DNA of 64,000 bases from Hymenobacter canadensis. GTDB taxonomy: Bacteria > Bacteroidota > Bacteroidia > Cytophagales > Hymenobacteraceae. The translations under genes and the position numbers were made by a program. A model generated the notes under the pieces. That model was not told the DNA's origin and did no database searches. It saw only the letters and a list, made by a program, of their open reading frames with translations. Shown piece by piece: positions 25,644-34,930 of this stretch. The first letter of the stretch is position 1. Each line of letters begins with the position of its first letter. The stretch covers positions 3,763,501 to 3,827,500 of the forward strand of contig NZ_CP114767.1 in assembly GCF_027359925.1 (NCBI RefSeq). The letters run 5' to 3'.

Positions 25644-27889
25644 AGCGCTTGCAGGTAGCGTTGGCCCAGGCGGTCGGGGCGGGGCGAGCGGGTAGGGGCG
25701 GCCGGTGGCGCCGGGAGCAGGGCGGCCAGGGCTTTTTCGGCGGGCGCGAAGCAGGGGGCGCAGGTGGGGCGGGTGGCGCGGGCATCGGCGGCCAGCTGGC
25801 GCAGGGCCCGCACGGCGGCCAGGTAGGCGCCGGGGCGCTGCAGCGCGGCCTGGGCTACGGCCTGCCCGGCGCGGTCCAGCAGCACGGCGTCGGCGGGGGT
25901 GGCGGGCTGGCCGGCGCGCAGGGCCGCAAGCAGGCGCACCGCCGCCCTGATTTCGGGCTGGGTGGCCGGGGCCGGCAGCTGCCGGGTGCGGCGGGGCGCG
26001 GCGGCGTTGCCCAGCTCGCCGGACAGGCGCAGGGTGGCTTCGGGAAGGGCGGGCGGGTTGTAGCCGGCGTTGCGCACGTAGGCGCGGGTTTGCTGCTGCA
26101 CCTGCTTGAGCAGGCGCAGGGCGCGGTACTCGTAGGGCAGGGCCTCGGCGGGCTTGGCCAGCCGCAGCCGCAGCTCGGCCTCCCACATCTGGCTGAGTAC
26201 CCCGCGCAACTTGGCCTTCACTTCGGGTTCCAGAAAGTCGGCGGTTTCAGAGTCGTCGTGCTTGTGGACGTAGGCGTCCATGAGGGCCGCGGCGCCGCTG
26301 GCGGCACTGGCCTCGCCCGCCGGCGAGTGGTCGGCGTGGCCGTGGTCGTCGTGCTCGGCGGGGTTTTCGGTGGCGTGGTCGGCTTCGCCGTCTTTATGGT
26401 CTTCGTCGTCTTTATCGGAAGCGGACGGGCCGGCGGTTTCGCCGATGCTGCCCTCGAACTCTTCGCCCAGAAACTTGCCGTAGCGCAGGCGCAGCACTTT
26501 CTGGTCGAAGCCCAGGTTGTTGCCGCGCTCCGCGAAGTCGGTAGCCGTCAGCTTGGGCTTTTCGGCCAGTAGCTTTTCGGTGTCGATGATGATCTGGCGC
26601 TGGCTGCGGAAGTAGGCCGGCACCACGTTCACGCTGAGGGAAATATCGGTGAGGCCGTCCTGCACGGTGGTGTCTTCCCACTGCACGAGGTAGGTATCGG
26701 ATCGGGTGAGCTGGCGGGCATTGTCGCGGGTCTGGACGTAGAAGTACACTTCGTCGCCGTAGGTGAGGCCCAGCGCCGGCAGGTTCAGCACCGAGGCCAG
26801 CGTGGCCTGCCGGGGCTGCCCGCGCAAAGCGGCGCTGAGGTTGGTTACTACCTCCTTGAACTTCACCGCCTCGCCCTGGCCCTGGGCCACGGTGGCTACC
26901 AGCCGGGCCTCACTCAGGCCGTAGTCGTCGCGCAGGGCCACGCGCACTGCCACTTGGGGGCGCTGGCCGAACTCGATGAGGGTGTAGGGCTTGGGCGTCT
27001 GGAGCTGCAGGGTGGGGGGGCGGTCGGGCTGCACGTCGAGGGCGTACTCTTCGGAGTTTTGCCCCGCGAAGCGCAGGTGATACAGCCCCGACGTCGTGGC
27101 CGGCAACTCCACCACAAACTGGGTAGGCTGGCCCGCCACGGCCCGAAACGGCCGCCGCAGCCGGCCCATTTCCAGCACGGGCGGCGCGCTGCCGGCCGCA
27201 CTCACCTGCACTGTCCAGCGCACTCGCGAGCCGGCCGGGCAGCTGAAGCTTAGGCCGGTGGGAGCGTAGGCGGCGCGGCGCGTATAGGCCGGCGGCTGCA
27301 CCCAGATGCGGGTGCCCAGCAGCCGGGGCAGCGCCGGTTGGTCCGGTTTAGCGGCGGCCGCTTTTGCTGCCGGAAAGCGCACGGCCAGCAGCGAGGCTGA
27401 TTTAGGTTGTGGGGCATGATAGAGCCAGCTGCCGGCGGCCAGCACCAGCAGCGCCCCCACGCCGCCCACTACCGGCTTCCAGGAAAACGGCAGCAGCTGC
27501 GGCTGGGCTTGCTGCAGCCCCATCAGCCGCTCATTGATGCGCTGCTGCTGCAGTTGCTCCAGCAGGTTCAATGGCCGCGTCGGATCAGAAGGCAATAGGA
27601 GGCCGGTGCTGTCTTCCAGTGCCGGATATAGGCGGTCGAGGCGGCGCGCCAGGGCCGGCAGTCGGGGCTGGTGCAGGCGGTAGAGCAGCAGCGTCACTAC
27701 GACCAGTAGCGCCACCATTAAGCCGATTAGCACCGGTGTAGCGGCCGGCCAGTGCCGAATCCAGGCCCACCCGGCCAGACCGGCCGCCGCCGTCAGCAGC
27801 AGCACGGCCACACTGGCGCGGCGGGCCTGGCGGCGGGCAATGCCGTGCAGCAGCGCCGGGCCGGAAAACGTATCGGTGGTAGTGGGCAT
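25640..27889 (-). CDS. DUF4175-like membrane protein of MoxR/BatA cluster
   Basis: This 749-residue protein has two N-terminal helices (about 24-46 and 50-70), a third near 155, then a large periplasmic region. The position in the cluster, the N-terminal membrane layout and the beta-rich middle (VRVALRDDYGLSEARLVA, GDEVYFYVQTRDNARQ) fit DUF4175-type proteins. An Asp/Glu/His-rich stretch near residues 500-530 (DEDHKDGEADHATE, HDDHGHADH) could bind metal ions. The C-terminal third is helical and Ala/Arg-rich. It overlaps both neighbours by ATGA. Family assignment rests partly on context. Confidence 0.7.
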   Translation of the reverse strand: MPTTTDTFSGPALLHGIARRQARRASVAVLLLTAAAGLAGWAWIRHWPAATPVLIGLMVALLVVVTLLLYRLHQPRLPALARRLDRLYPALEDSTGLLLPSDPTRPLNLLEQLQQQRINERLMGLQQAQPQLLPFSWKPVVGGVGALLVLAAGSWLYHAPQPKSASLLAVRFPAAKAAAAKPDQPALPRLLGTRIWVQPPAYTRRAAYAPTGLSFSCPAGSRVRWTVQVSAAGSAPPVLEMGRLRRPFRAVAGQPTQFVVELPATTSGLYHLRFAGQNSEEYALDVQPDRPPTLQLQTPKPYTLIEFGQRPQVAVRVALRDDYGLSEARLVATVAQGQGEAVKFKEVVTNLSAALRGQPRQATLASVLNLPALGLTYGDEVYFYVQTRDNARQLTRSDTYLVQWEDTTVQDGLTDISLSVNVVPAYFRSQRQIIIDTEKLLAEKPKLTATDFAERGNNLGFDQKVLRLRYGKFLGEEFEGSIGETAGPSASDKDDEDHKDGEADHATENPAEHDDHGHADHSPAGEASAASGAAALMDAYVHKHDDSETADFLEPEVKAKLRGVLSQMWEAELRLRLAKPAEALPYEYRALRLLKQVQQQTRAYVRNAGYNPPALPEATLRLSGELGNAAAPRRTRQLPAPATQPEIRAAVRLLAALRAGQPATPADAVLLDRAGQAVAQAALQRPGAYLAAVRALRQLAADARATRPTCAPCFAPAEKALAALLPAPPAAPTRSPRPDRLGQRYLQAL

Positions 27890-29493
27890 CAGGTGGCAGA
27901 AGATGAAAGCGAAATAGCCGCCCGGCGGTAGGCCAGGCCTCTTTCCAGGGCAAACAGCAGCAGCGCCGCCAGCACCACCCAGGCCCGCACATCCACCAGC
28001 AACGGCGGTGGCAGCTGCAATTTGCCCTGGGCGGGGAGGCGACTAACCGGCTGCCACGGCTCCGCGCCCAGCTGCCGGGCATCCAGCTGGCGGCGCTCGG
28101 CGAGGGCGGGCCGGGCGGCGAACAGCGGCGCGTCAGTGGACTCGGTGCGGAGCAGGTGCAGCAGCAGGGTGGGCAGGGCGGCGGTTTCGGGCAGGCTGGT
28201 CCAGGCGGGCTGCAGGCGGGTGCGCAGCAGGTAGCGGCTGCCGCGGCCGGCTGCTTCTCGCAGTAGCACCGGCTGGCCGGTGCCCGTCTGCCAGATTACA
28301 GTCTGGTTGGTCGGGGTGCGACTGGTGTCTAGCTGTAGCACGTCCACAGGGGCGGCGGCATCGGGCAGTAGGCCGGCGAGGTGAAGGCGGGTGGCGACGG
28401 ACGCACCAGCGGCGGCGGTTTCCTGCCAGAGGTGGCCGCCCTGCCGCGCCCGTGCCAGCCATGCGGCCGGAACCGGCTGGTCACTCAGCCAGAACAGCCA
28501 GTCAGGTGAGGTGGATAGGTCGGCGGCAGGCGTCATGGTGCGGATTTCCAGCGGCCGGGCTAAACCTGGAGCCACGGCCTGCAGCGCGGCGCGCAGGTAG
28601 CGGGCGGCGGCGGCGTGGCGGCCATCCGCGTACAGCACTACCCGCAGCGGCTCGGTTTGTACCGGCACGGCGGGCTGGCCGGCCTGCTGCAGTCTGGCCG
28701 GGCTACCGGCCTGGTAGCGTAGCCCGGGCAGGCCGGCTACCGCCAGCGACCCGCTGCTGCGCGGCCGGGCTAGGCGCACCATCCGGAATGTGGTACCTTC
28801 CTCCTGACTGCTGCCCACCAGCAGGCGCAGTGAATCGGTGGAAAGCTGCCCGGCCTGCGCCAGCCAGATGCTGGAGTCAGGCAGGGGTACGGTTTGCCAG
28901 GTGATGCGCGCCGGCAGGGCGGGGCGGGCGCCGCGGAAGTGCGGTAGCGCCGCGCCGCTCAGCACCCGCAGCGGCCGGCCCGGAAACGAGTCGGCGGCTT
29001 GGCGGGCGCGCAGCCAGTAATCATCGGGTAGGCCGCCGGCCGTCGGCCGAAGCAGCGCCAGCGAATCGGGCTGCTGCCAGGCGGTGGCGGAAATCGGGCG
29101 GAAGTTGGGCGCGAACTGCCGCAGCTCATAGCCGCGGCGGCGCAAGGAGTCGAGGGTGGGGCGCAAGCCGGGCAGCACCGCGGGGTGTAGTACTTCCGGC
29201 GCCAGCAGCACCAGGCCCCGCACCGGGCGGGCCGGGCGCTGTCGCTGCCATTGCGGCCCGGCTAGGGCCAGCGCCACCAGCCCCACAATGGCGGCGCGCA
29301 GCAGCAACAGCGCCAGCTGTTCCAGCCGCAGGTTGCGTAGGCGGCGGTTGGCGGCCGCCTGCAGCCAGCGCACACTGCCCACCTGCACCGTGCGCCCCGG
29401 CCGTCGGTTCCACAAATGAATAGCCACCGGAACCGCCAGCGCCAGCAGCGCCAGCCATCCGGCAGCAGCATCAGAGAGAAGAAGGTTGGGCAA
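27889..29493 (-). CDS. BatA-domain membrane protein
   Basis: This 534-residue protein starts with the BatA N-terminal domain (TIGR02226): hydrophobic helix LALLALAVPVAIHLWNRRPG, then LRLEQLALLLLRAAIVGLVA as a second helix. A long periplasmic region follows, and a C-terminal helix near 500-520 ends the chain. No MIDAS metal site is evident, unlike BatA/BatB proper. The start is TTG at 29493, the only codon that places the BatA domain at the N-terminus. It lies 63 bases after the DUF58 gene and overlaps the next gene by ATGA. The role is likely assembly or quality control of an envelope complex with the MoxR ATPase; the substrate is unknown. Confidence 0.8.
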   Translation of the reverse strand: MPNLLLSDAAAGWLALLALAVPVAIHLWNRRPGRTVQVGSVRWLQAAANRRLRNLRLEQLALLLLRAAIVGLVALALAGPQWQRQRPARPVRGLVLLAPEVLHPAVLPGLRPTLDSLRRRGYELRQFAPNFRPISATAWQQPDSLALLRPTAGGLPDDYWLRARQAADSFPGRPLRVLSGAALPHFRGARPALPARITWQTVPLPDSSIWLAQAGQLSTDSLRLLVGSSQEEGTTFRMVRLARPRSSGSLAVAGLPGLRYQAGSPARLQQAGQPAVPVQTEPLRVVLYADGRHAAAARYLRAALQAVAPGLARPLEIRTMTPAADLSTSPDWLFWLSDQPVPAAWLARARQGGHLWQETAAAGASVATRLHLAGLLPDAAAPVDVLQLDTSRTPTNQTVIWQTGTGQPVLLREAAGRGSRYLLRTRLQPAWTSLPETAALPTLLLHLLRTESTDAPLFAARPALAERRQLDARQLGAEPWQPVSRLPAQGKLQLPPPLLVDVRAWVVLAALLLFALERGLAYRRAAISLSSSAT

Positions 29494-29556
29494 AACGAAC
29501 GGCAGGTGAAGTGGCGGAAGAAAGGTCGGGAATTGGGGTGGCAGGCTGCTTGTTGG

Positions 29557-30432
29557 CTACCCCATAGCGTCGCGGCGGCGCAGAAACTCGCGCAGGGCCT
29601 GGGTGAGCGGTTCGGCGGTGCTGAGCTGGTGGTAGTCGAAGCCGTGGCGGCGGGCCTGCTGGGCAGTGGCGCGCAGCCACTCCTGCAGCTGTGGCTGCCA
29701 GGTGGCGCGCTGCTGGTCGGCGTTGAGCTGCAGGCGCTGGCCGGTTTCCAGGTCCTCGAACGTCACGGAGCCGCGGAAGCTGAAATTCAGCTCGTTGCCA
29801 GCCATCAGGTGCAGCAGCAGCACCTCACCGGAGGCGGCGCGCAGCCGCGTGAGCAGGCGCTCCATTTCGGCGTCCTGCTCATACATATCGGTGGCGCATA
29901 CCACCAGGGCGCGCTGGCGGCGGGCTGTGAGGGGCGCTAGGGTTTCCTGGGTTGGAAAGCTGCCGGCCGCTTCGGCGGTTTCGAGGGCGTGGTAGAGGCG
30001 CGGCAGCTGGCGGGCGTCGGCGCGGGGCGGCAGGTGGCGCAGGCCGGCCGGGTGCAGAATCGTGAGCCCCACGGCGTCGCCCTGCTGCTGGGCCAGGTAG
30101 GCCAGCGCGCCCAGCAGCAGCCGGGCGTAGTCGAGCTTGGTGAGTCCGTTGTCGTCGGGGTGATTCATGCTGGCGGTGGCGTCCAGCACGAGGTGCACGG
30201 TCAGACTGGTGTCCACGTCCGACTCGCGCAGGTAGTACCTATCGGAGCGGGCGGCCAGGCGCCAGTCGAGGCGGCGCAGGTCGTCGCCGGGCTGGTAGGG
30301 GCGGTACTGGCTGAACTCCATGCCCGCCCCCTTGCGCCGGCTCAGGTGGGCGCCGTGCAGAAAGCCCTCGGCCGCCCGCTTGGCCGCCAGCGGCAGGTTG
30401 TGTAAGGCGTGAAGGAGTTCGGGGGAAAGCAT
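29557..30432 (-). CDS. DUF58 / von Willebrand A-like protein
   Basis: This 291-residue cytoplasmic DUF58 protein is the usual partner of MoxR. It contains the family motif block YRPYQPGDDLRRLDWRLAARS and YYLRESDVDTSLTVHLVLD, followed by DATASMNH, a variant of the VWA MIDAS motif DxSxS in which the second position is T and A. Full-length for the short DUF58 form without N-terminal membrane helices. MoxR-type ATPases act as chaperones on such VWA proteins. A palindromic repeat lies between it and moxR, which may separate or modulate their transcription. Confidence 0.9.
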   Translation of the reverse strand: MLSPELLHALHNLPLAAKRAAEGFLHGAHLSRRKGAGMEFSQYRPYQPGDDLRRLDWRLAARSDRYYLRESDVDTSLTVHLVLDATASMNHPDDNGLTKLDYARLLLGALAYLAQQQGDAVGLTILHPAGLRHLPPRADARQLPRLYHALETAEAAGSFPTQETLAPLTARRQRALVVCATDMYEQDAEMERLLTRLRAASGEVLLLHLMAGNELNFSFRGSVTFEDLETGQRLQLNADQQRATWQPQLQEWLRATAQQARRHGFDYHQLSTAEPLTQALREFLRRRDAMG

Positions 30433-30454
30433 GTGGTTGGTTTCAATGAGTGAA

Positions 30455-30558
30455 CGTCATGCTGAGCTTGCCGAAGCATCTCTACCGCTTCGTTGGATTA
30501 CTGCTGTAACGAAGCGCTAGAGCTGCTTCGGCTACGCTCCGCTTCGCTCAGCATGACG
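30455..30558. repeat. REPIN-like palindrome between moxR and DUF58 gene
   Basis: The left arm 30455-30494 and right arm 30508-30558 share outer CGTCATGCTGAGC and inner CTCTA and CGCTTCGTT segments. The right arm is about 11 bases longer because its hairpin loop contains tandem AGCGN units (AGCGA, AGCGG, AGCGT, AGCCG in arm orientation). It lies inside an otherwise compact operon, between two genes on the same strand. Confidence 0.8.
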
Positions 30559-30591
30559 GGCTATTGGGCCTGCCTATTTCTTCCCTAAGCC

Positions 30592-31575
<984 letters not shown>

Positions 31576-31698
31576 AGAGAAAAACAGAAGGTAGAGGAAG
31601 GCTTATAAAGTCTGATGCAAGGTTGGCTTTTCGGCTCCCAAGCGGCCACAGAGCAGGAAGCGGATGGAAAGGTAAAGTCGGAGGAATGGCCCGAATGG

Positions 31699-31730
31699 TT
31701 TGCCCACTGGCTACCCTTCGCGCACTTTTG
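31699..31730 (+). promoter_or_regulatory. Bacteroidota-type promoter
   Basis: TTTG (31699-31702), exactly 20 bases, then CACTTTTG (31723-31730), one mismatch from TAnnTTTG. The start codon at 31767 is 36 bases downstream. Confidence 0.6.
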
Positions 31731-31766
31731 ATTCATCCTTATCCACCTCGCCATTTTCACAGTATT

Positions 31767-32633
31767 ATGAACACGATTCCTACTTTCCGGCAGTTCTTCT
31801 ATAAACGCGCTTTACTGCTGCTGGCTGCATCGGGCGTGGCCTTTACGGCCGCGGCGCAGCACCAGTACCTGGAAACGGCCAACCCGAGCGCCATCAGCGC
31901 ACACCAGCTACGCCAGCTGCTGGTAGGCTCGGCCGACGGTGTTGACCTGACGGCCAGTGTGCTCGCCAGCAACGACTCCACCCGTGCAACGTCGCCAAGA
32001 TACGAGCAGTCGGCAGATGCCCCTGTCCGGCCCGCCCACACAAGCACCCTGGCTCCGGTAGCCAACCCCACCGCCGCGGGCCGCAACGTGCTGCGCGTGG
32101 ATCTGGCCAATATGGTGTTCGAAAACGCGGTCAATTTCGAGCTGCTTCAATCGAAGCCCTGGGCGCTGCCCTTGTTGCTCAGCTACGAGCGGCAGCTGGG
32201 CAAACGCACCAGCGTGGGCCTGGAGGCGCTGCTGAACGGTGGCAACTCCGAGCAGCGCCGGGGTGGCGGCGGGCTGCAGCTGCGCTACTACGCCGTGCCC
32301 AGCCGTCGGGTGTCGCCGCTGGCGGGCTTCTATGTGGCCCCCACGGTGTCGTACCGCAAGATTGGCTTCCAGGATGAGCGTATTCTGGCGGGCAAGCCCT
32401 ACGCCACGGTGCGCGCCGCTGGGGCCGGTGTGTACGGCGGCTGGCAGGCTGGCACTCGCCCCAACGCTCACGGCCGGCGCCTGATTCTGGACGTAGCCGT
32501 GGGGGCCATGCACTGGATGCCCACCAGCACCACCTTCAATGGCGAGGCCGCCATGCCCAACACCTACGAATACCGTTGGACTCGCGCCCGCACCGCGCTG
32601 GATGCCCGCATTGGGCTGGGCGTGCAGTTCTAA
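31767..32633 (+). CDS. Secreted, probably outer membrane beta-barrel protein
   Basis: This 288-residue protein has a signal peptide (about 1-31, ending FTAAAQ) and a linker rich in Ser/Ala/Pro. From about residue 115 it shows alternating hydrophobic strands typical of small beta-barrels (LLLSYERQLGKRTSVGLEAL, GGLQLRYYAV, RLILDVAVGAMHWM) and ends ALDARIGLGVQF, a C-terminal aromatic typical of outer membrane proteins. No substrate can be inferred. It is on the opposite strand between moxR and the DUF4159 gene, with a good promoter of its own, and stops 4 bases from the convergent DUF4159 gene. Confidence 0.75.
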   Translation: MNTIPTFRQFFYKRALLLLAASGVAFTAAAQHQYLETANPSAISAHQLRQLLVGSADGVDLTASVLASNDSTRATSPRYEQSADAPVRPAHTSTLAPVANPTAAGRNVLRVDLANMVFENAVNFELLQSKPWALPLLLSYERQLGKRTSVGLEALLNGGNSEQRRGGGGLQLRYYAVPSRRVSPLAGFYVAPTVSYRKIGFQDERILAGKPYATVRAAGAGVYGGWQAGTRPNAHGRRLILDVAVGAMHWMPTSTTFNGEAAMPNTYEYRWTRARTALDARIGLGVQF

Positions 32634-32637
32634 GCCG

Positions 32638-33261
32638 CTACGCCGTAAGGGCATACAGCAGAATGTTCACCCCGAACTTGGTGTTGTCTTCGGCCAGGAA
32701 GCGCTTGTTGCGGAAGTCGTAGTCCCACTCGCAGCCGTAGTCTTTGTTGGAGTAGAGCACGCCCAGCCGGCCGTTGATTTCGATGCCTTTCAGGTAGTCG
32801 TGCACCAGGTCGTCGCCCCAGCCGTTGAGCTCGAAGGAGGTGGGCGGCGGACCCTCCGGGAACTGGAAAAACTGCGAGTAGATGGCGTGGGTTTTGGGGA
32901 TTTTCTTCAGCGCCCCGGCTCCGAAACACTGCCGCATCTGCTCCTCAAAGCTGCGGGCAAAAAGCCCGTCGATGTCGTGGTTGCAGTCATCCACGAACAC
33001 GAAGCCGCCGTTGCGCACGTACTGGGTGAAGTTCTTTTTCTCCGCGGCCGAGAACTGCACCAGCCGGTGCCCCGACAGATAGCAGAACGGGTAGCGAAAT
33101 AGCTCCGCCGAGTCGAGGGCCACTACTTTTTCCTTTTGCACCACCGGTACTTCGGTGTACTGAATCAGGGAGTGGAGCAGGTTGGTGGGCATCCGCTCGT
33201 CCACGCCGTTCCAGTCGCCGGAGCGGTATTGCAGGCGCACAAAGGTGAAGGGAGCGGGCAT
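32638..33261 (-). CDS. DUF4159 domain protein
   Basis: This 207-residue DUF4159 protein starts with FTFVRLQYRSGDWNGVDERMPTNL in shortened family form and continues with YPFCYLSGH and GGFVFVDDCNHDIDG, which is characteristic of the domain (an amidotransferase-like fold). There is no signal peptide, so it is cytoplasmic or membrane associated through partners. In related genomes DUF4159 genes sit with MoxR, DUF58, BatA and DUF4175 genes; here it lies upstream of that cluster on the same strand, separated by one opposite-strand gene. A run of GTGATGAG words lies immediately upstream (33270-33300). Confidence 0.88.
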   Translation of the reverse strand: MPAPFTFVRLQYRSGDWNGVDERMPTNLLHSLIQYTEVPVVQKEKVVALDSAELFRYPFCYLSGHRLVQFSAAEKKNFTQYVRNGGFVFVDDCNHDIDGLFARSFEEQMRQCFGAGALKKIPKTHAIYSQFFQFPEGPPPTSFELNGWGDDLVHDYLKGIEINGRLGVLYSNKDYGCEWDYDFRNKRFLAEDNTKFGVNILLYALTA

Positions 33262-33269
33262 TTATTGGG

Positions 33270-33300
33270 GGTGATGAGGTGATGAGGTGAAGGGTGACAG
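33270..33300. repeat. Tandem GTGATGAG words
   Basis: Four degenerate copies of an 8-base word (GTGATGAG, GTGATGAG, GTGAAGG, GTGACAGG) lie just upstream of the DUF4159 start. It resembles one arm of the inverted word-repeat elements, but I find no inverted partner arm. Confidence 0.5.
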
Positions 33301-33476
33301 GTTTTTCGGCTGACAACAGCTACAGACGCGGCAGCGGCCGGAAGGTGGCTTCGGCGGCAAAATACGGCTGGTGCGGCGCCGGAATGCTTTGCTGCGGAAA
33401 GTTATGCGCCCGGCACGTAGGCCTGGGGCACGCAATTTGCGTTAAAGGCTTCTGCACCAATAATCTGACCTGCGCT

Positions 33477-34094
33477 ATGAAAACATACTCCTTATTGCTC
33501 CTGCTCTCACTGCTGGCTGTCGCTACCACGGCCCAGGCCCAAATCGGTATCAAAGCCGGCGTCAACGGGGCCATCCTCGATGGCGAGAACATTGGCCTGG
33601 ACACGCGCTACAAAACCAGCTACCACGTAGGCGTGTTTGCGCGCATTCCGGTGCTGGGGCCGCTGTCCATTCAGCCCGAGGTGCTGTACTCGCTGCAGGG
33701 CTCTGAGTTCCGCTCCACGCTGGCCAACTACGACACCAAACTGCACTACCTCAACGTGCCTATCCTGGCCCACATAAAAGTTGGGCCGGTGTACGTGGAG
33801 GGCGGCCCACAATTTGGTCTGCTGCTGGGGGCTCGTGAAGATGGTACGCTGCGCATCAGCGCCGCTGACGGGTACGGCCCCGTAGAACGCGACGCCGCCA
33901 ACAACTACAAGAAAACCGATTTCAGCCTGGCTGCCGGGGCCGGCCTGGAGCTGGGGCCGTTCATCGTGGGGGCCCGCTACACGGCCGGCCTCAACGACGT
34001 AAATGACGTGGCCGACCTGAATGGCGCCAACGACCCGCGCCTGAAAAACCGCGTCATTCAGGTGTCGGTGGGCCTGAAGTTCGGCGGAGATTAA
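33477..34094 (+). CDS. Porin-family outer membrane beta-barrel protein
   Basis: This 205-residue protein has a signal peptide (1-21, ending TTAQAQ) and one small beta-barrel of the outer-membrane-protein-beta-barrel-2 kind: IGIKAGVNGAILDGENIG, FARIPVLGPLSIQPEVLYSL, LHYLNVPILAHIKVGPVYVEG, AAGAGLELGPFIVGARYTAG, ending VIQVSVGLKFGG. The ATG at 33477 gives the signal peptide. It is paralogous to the next gene with the same strand order. The transported substrate, if any, is unknown. Confidence 0.88.
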   Translation: MKTYSLLLLLSLLAVATTAQAQIGIKAGVNGAILDGENIGLDTRYKTSYHVGVFARIPVLGPLSIQPEVLYSLQGSEFRSTLANYDTKLHYLNVPILAHIKVGPVYVEGGPQFGLLLGAREDGTLRISAADGYGPVERDAANNYKKTDFSLAAGAGLELGPFIVGARYTAGLNDVNDVADLNGANDPRLKNRVIQVSVGLKFGGD

Positions 34095-34167
34095 GCCCCG
34101 GATGAGGGGGTAGGAGAAGGAGACGAAAAGGCGGTTATTTGCGCATATTTTCATCTTCTTCCCTTTT

Positions 34168-34833
34168 ATGAAATTACCTCTATTATCGGCGGCTTTGCTG
34201 CTGGCGGCCACCGGCAGCAGCCTGGGCCAGACCACCGGGACCCAATTTGGCCTGCAGGCCGGCGTCACGCAGTCCGTCCTCGACGGCACCATCAACAACA
34301 ACGCGCAGTTCAAGACGGGCTACGTGCTGGGTGGCTTCGTGCGGTTCCGGCCCAGTGCCCGCGTGGCGTTTCAGCCCGAGCTCAACCTTGCCCGGCAGGG
34401 CTCCCGCAACGAGCAGCAGGTGGGCTACGGCACCATCCTGCGCAATAGCACGCACCTGACGTATCTGAACGTGCCCCTGCTGCTGAAAGTGTACCTCGGC
34501 AACGTGGTGAACCTGCAGGCTGGCCCGCAGCTGGGTTTGCTGGTTAGCGGCCGTGAGAAAGGCCAGGTGGGCTACATTTCCAGCAGCAACGGCAGCGGCT
34601 ACGTGGAAGGCGACGAAGACGTGAAAGCTGACTACAAAAGCGACGTAGCAGTGTGCTTTGGCCTCGGCGCCGACCTCAAAAACGGCCTCTCCGTTGCCGC
34701 CCGCCTCAACTACGGCGTCACCGACATCGAAAACAACGACTTCCGAAAAGCTTTCCGCGAAGCGTACGATTTTGGCGGCCTGCACAACCGCACCCTGCAG
34801 TTTACGGTTGGCTACGCCTTCGGGTCGAAGTAA
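34168..34833 (+). CDS. Porin-family outer membrane beta-barrel protein
   Basis: This 221-residue paralogue of the preceding gene has a signal peptide (1-20, ending SSLGQ), then GTQFGLQAGVTQSVLDG, FVRFRPSARVAFQPELNLAR, LTYLNVPLLLKVYLGNVVNL, GLGADLKNGLSVAARLNYGV, ending LQFTVGYAFGSK. The gene pair is a tandem duplication with clear divergence. A 24-base perfect inverted repeat terminates it. Confidence 0.88.
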   Translation: MKLPLLSAALLLAATGSSLGQTTGTQFGLQAGVTQSVLDGTINNNAQFKTGYVLGGFVRFRPSARVAFQPELNLARQGSRNEQQVGYGTILRNSTHLTYLNVPLLLKVYLGNVVNLQAGPQLGLLVSGREKGQVGYISSSNGSGYVEGDEDVKADYKSDVAVCFGLGADLKNGLSVAARLNYGVTDIENNDFRKAFREAYDFGGLHNRTLQFTVGYAFGSK

Positions 34834-34846
34834 GCGCCTGGTACCC

Positions 34847-34900
34847 GCGCAACTGATAAGGCCCCGCCGGAAGGATCCGGCGGGGCCTTATCAGTTGCGC
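34847..34900. terminator. Bidirectional terminator, 24-base perfect stem
   Basis: Perfect 24-base arms (34847-34870 and 34877-34900; GCGCAACTGATAAGGCCCCG at the left end) have a 6-base loop. It lies between convergent genes. The stem is longer than needed for termination. Confidence 0.75.
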
Positions 34901-34930
34901 GGCAGCTGAAATACGGGCCTGCCGTGGCGG

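Noticed and set aside
25644..26186. N-terminal extension of the amidotransferase-like protein
   Set aside because: It is almost only Ala, Arg, Pro and Gly, overlaps the coding sequence of the DUF4175-like gene, and the ATGA overlap at 25640-25643 marks the start.
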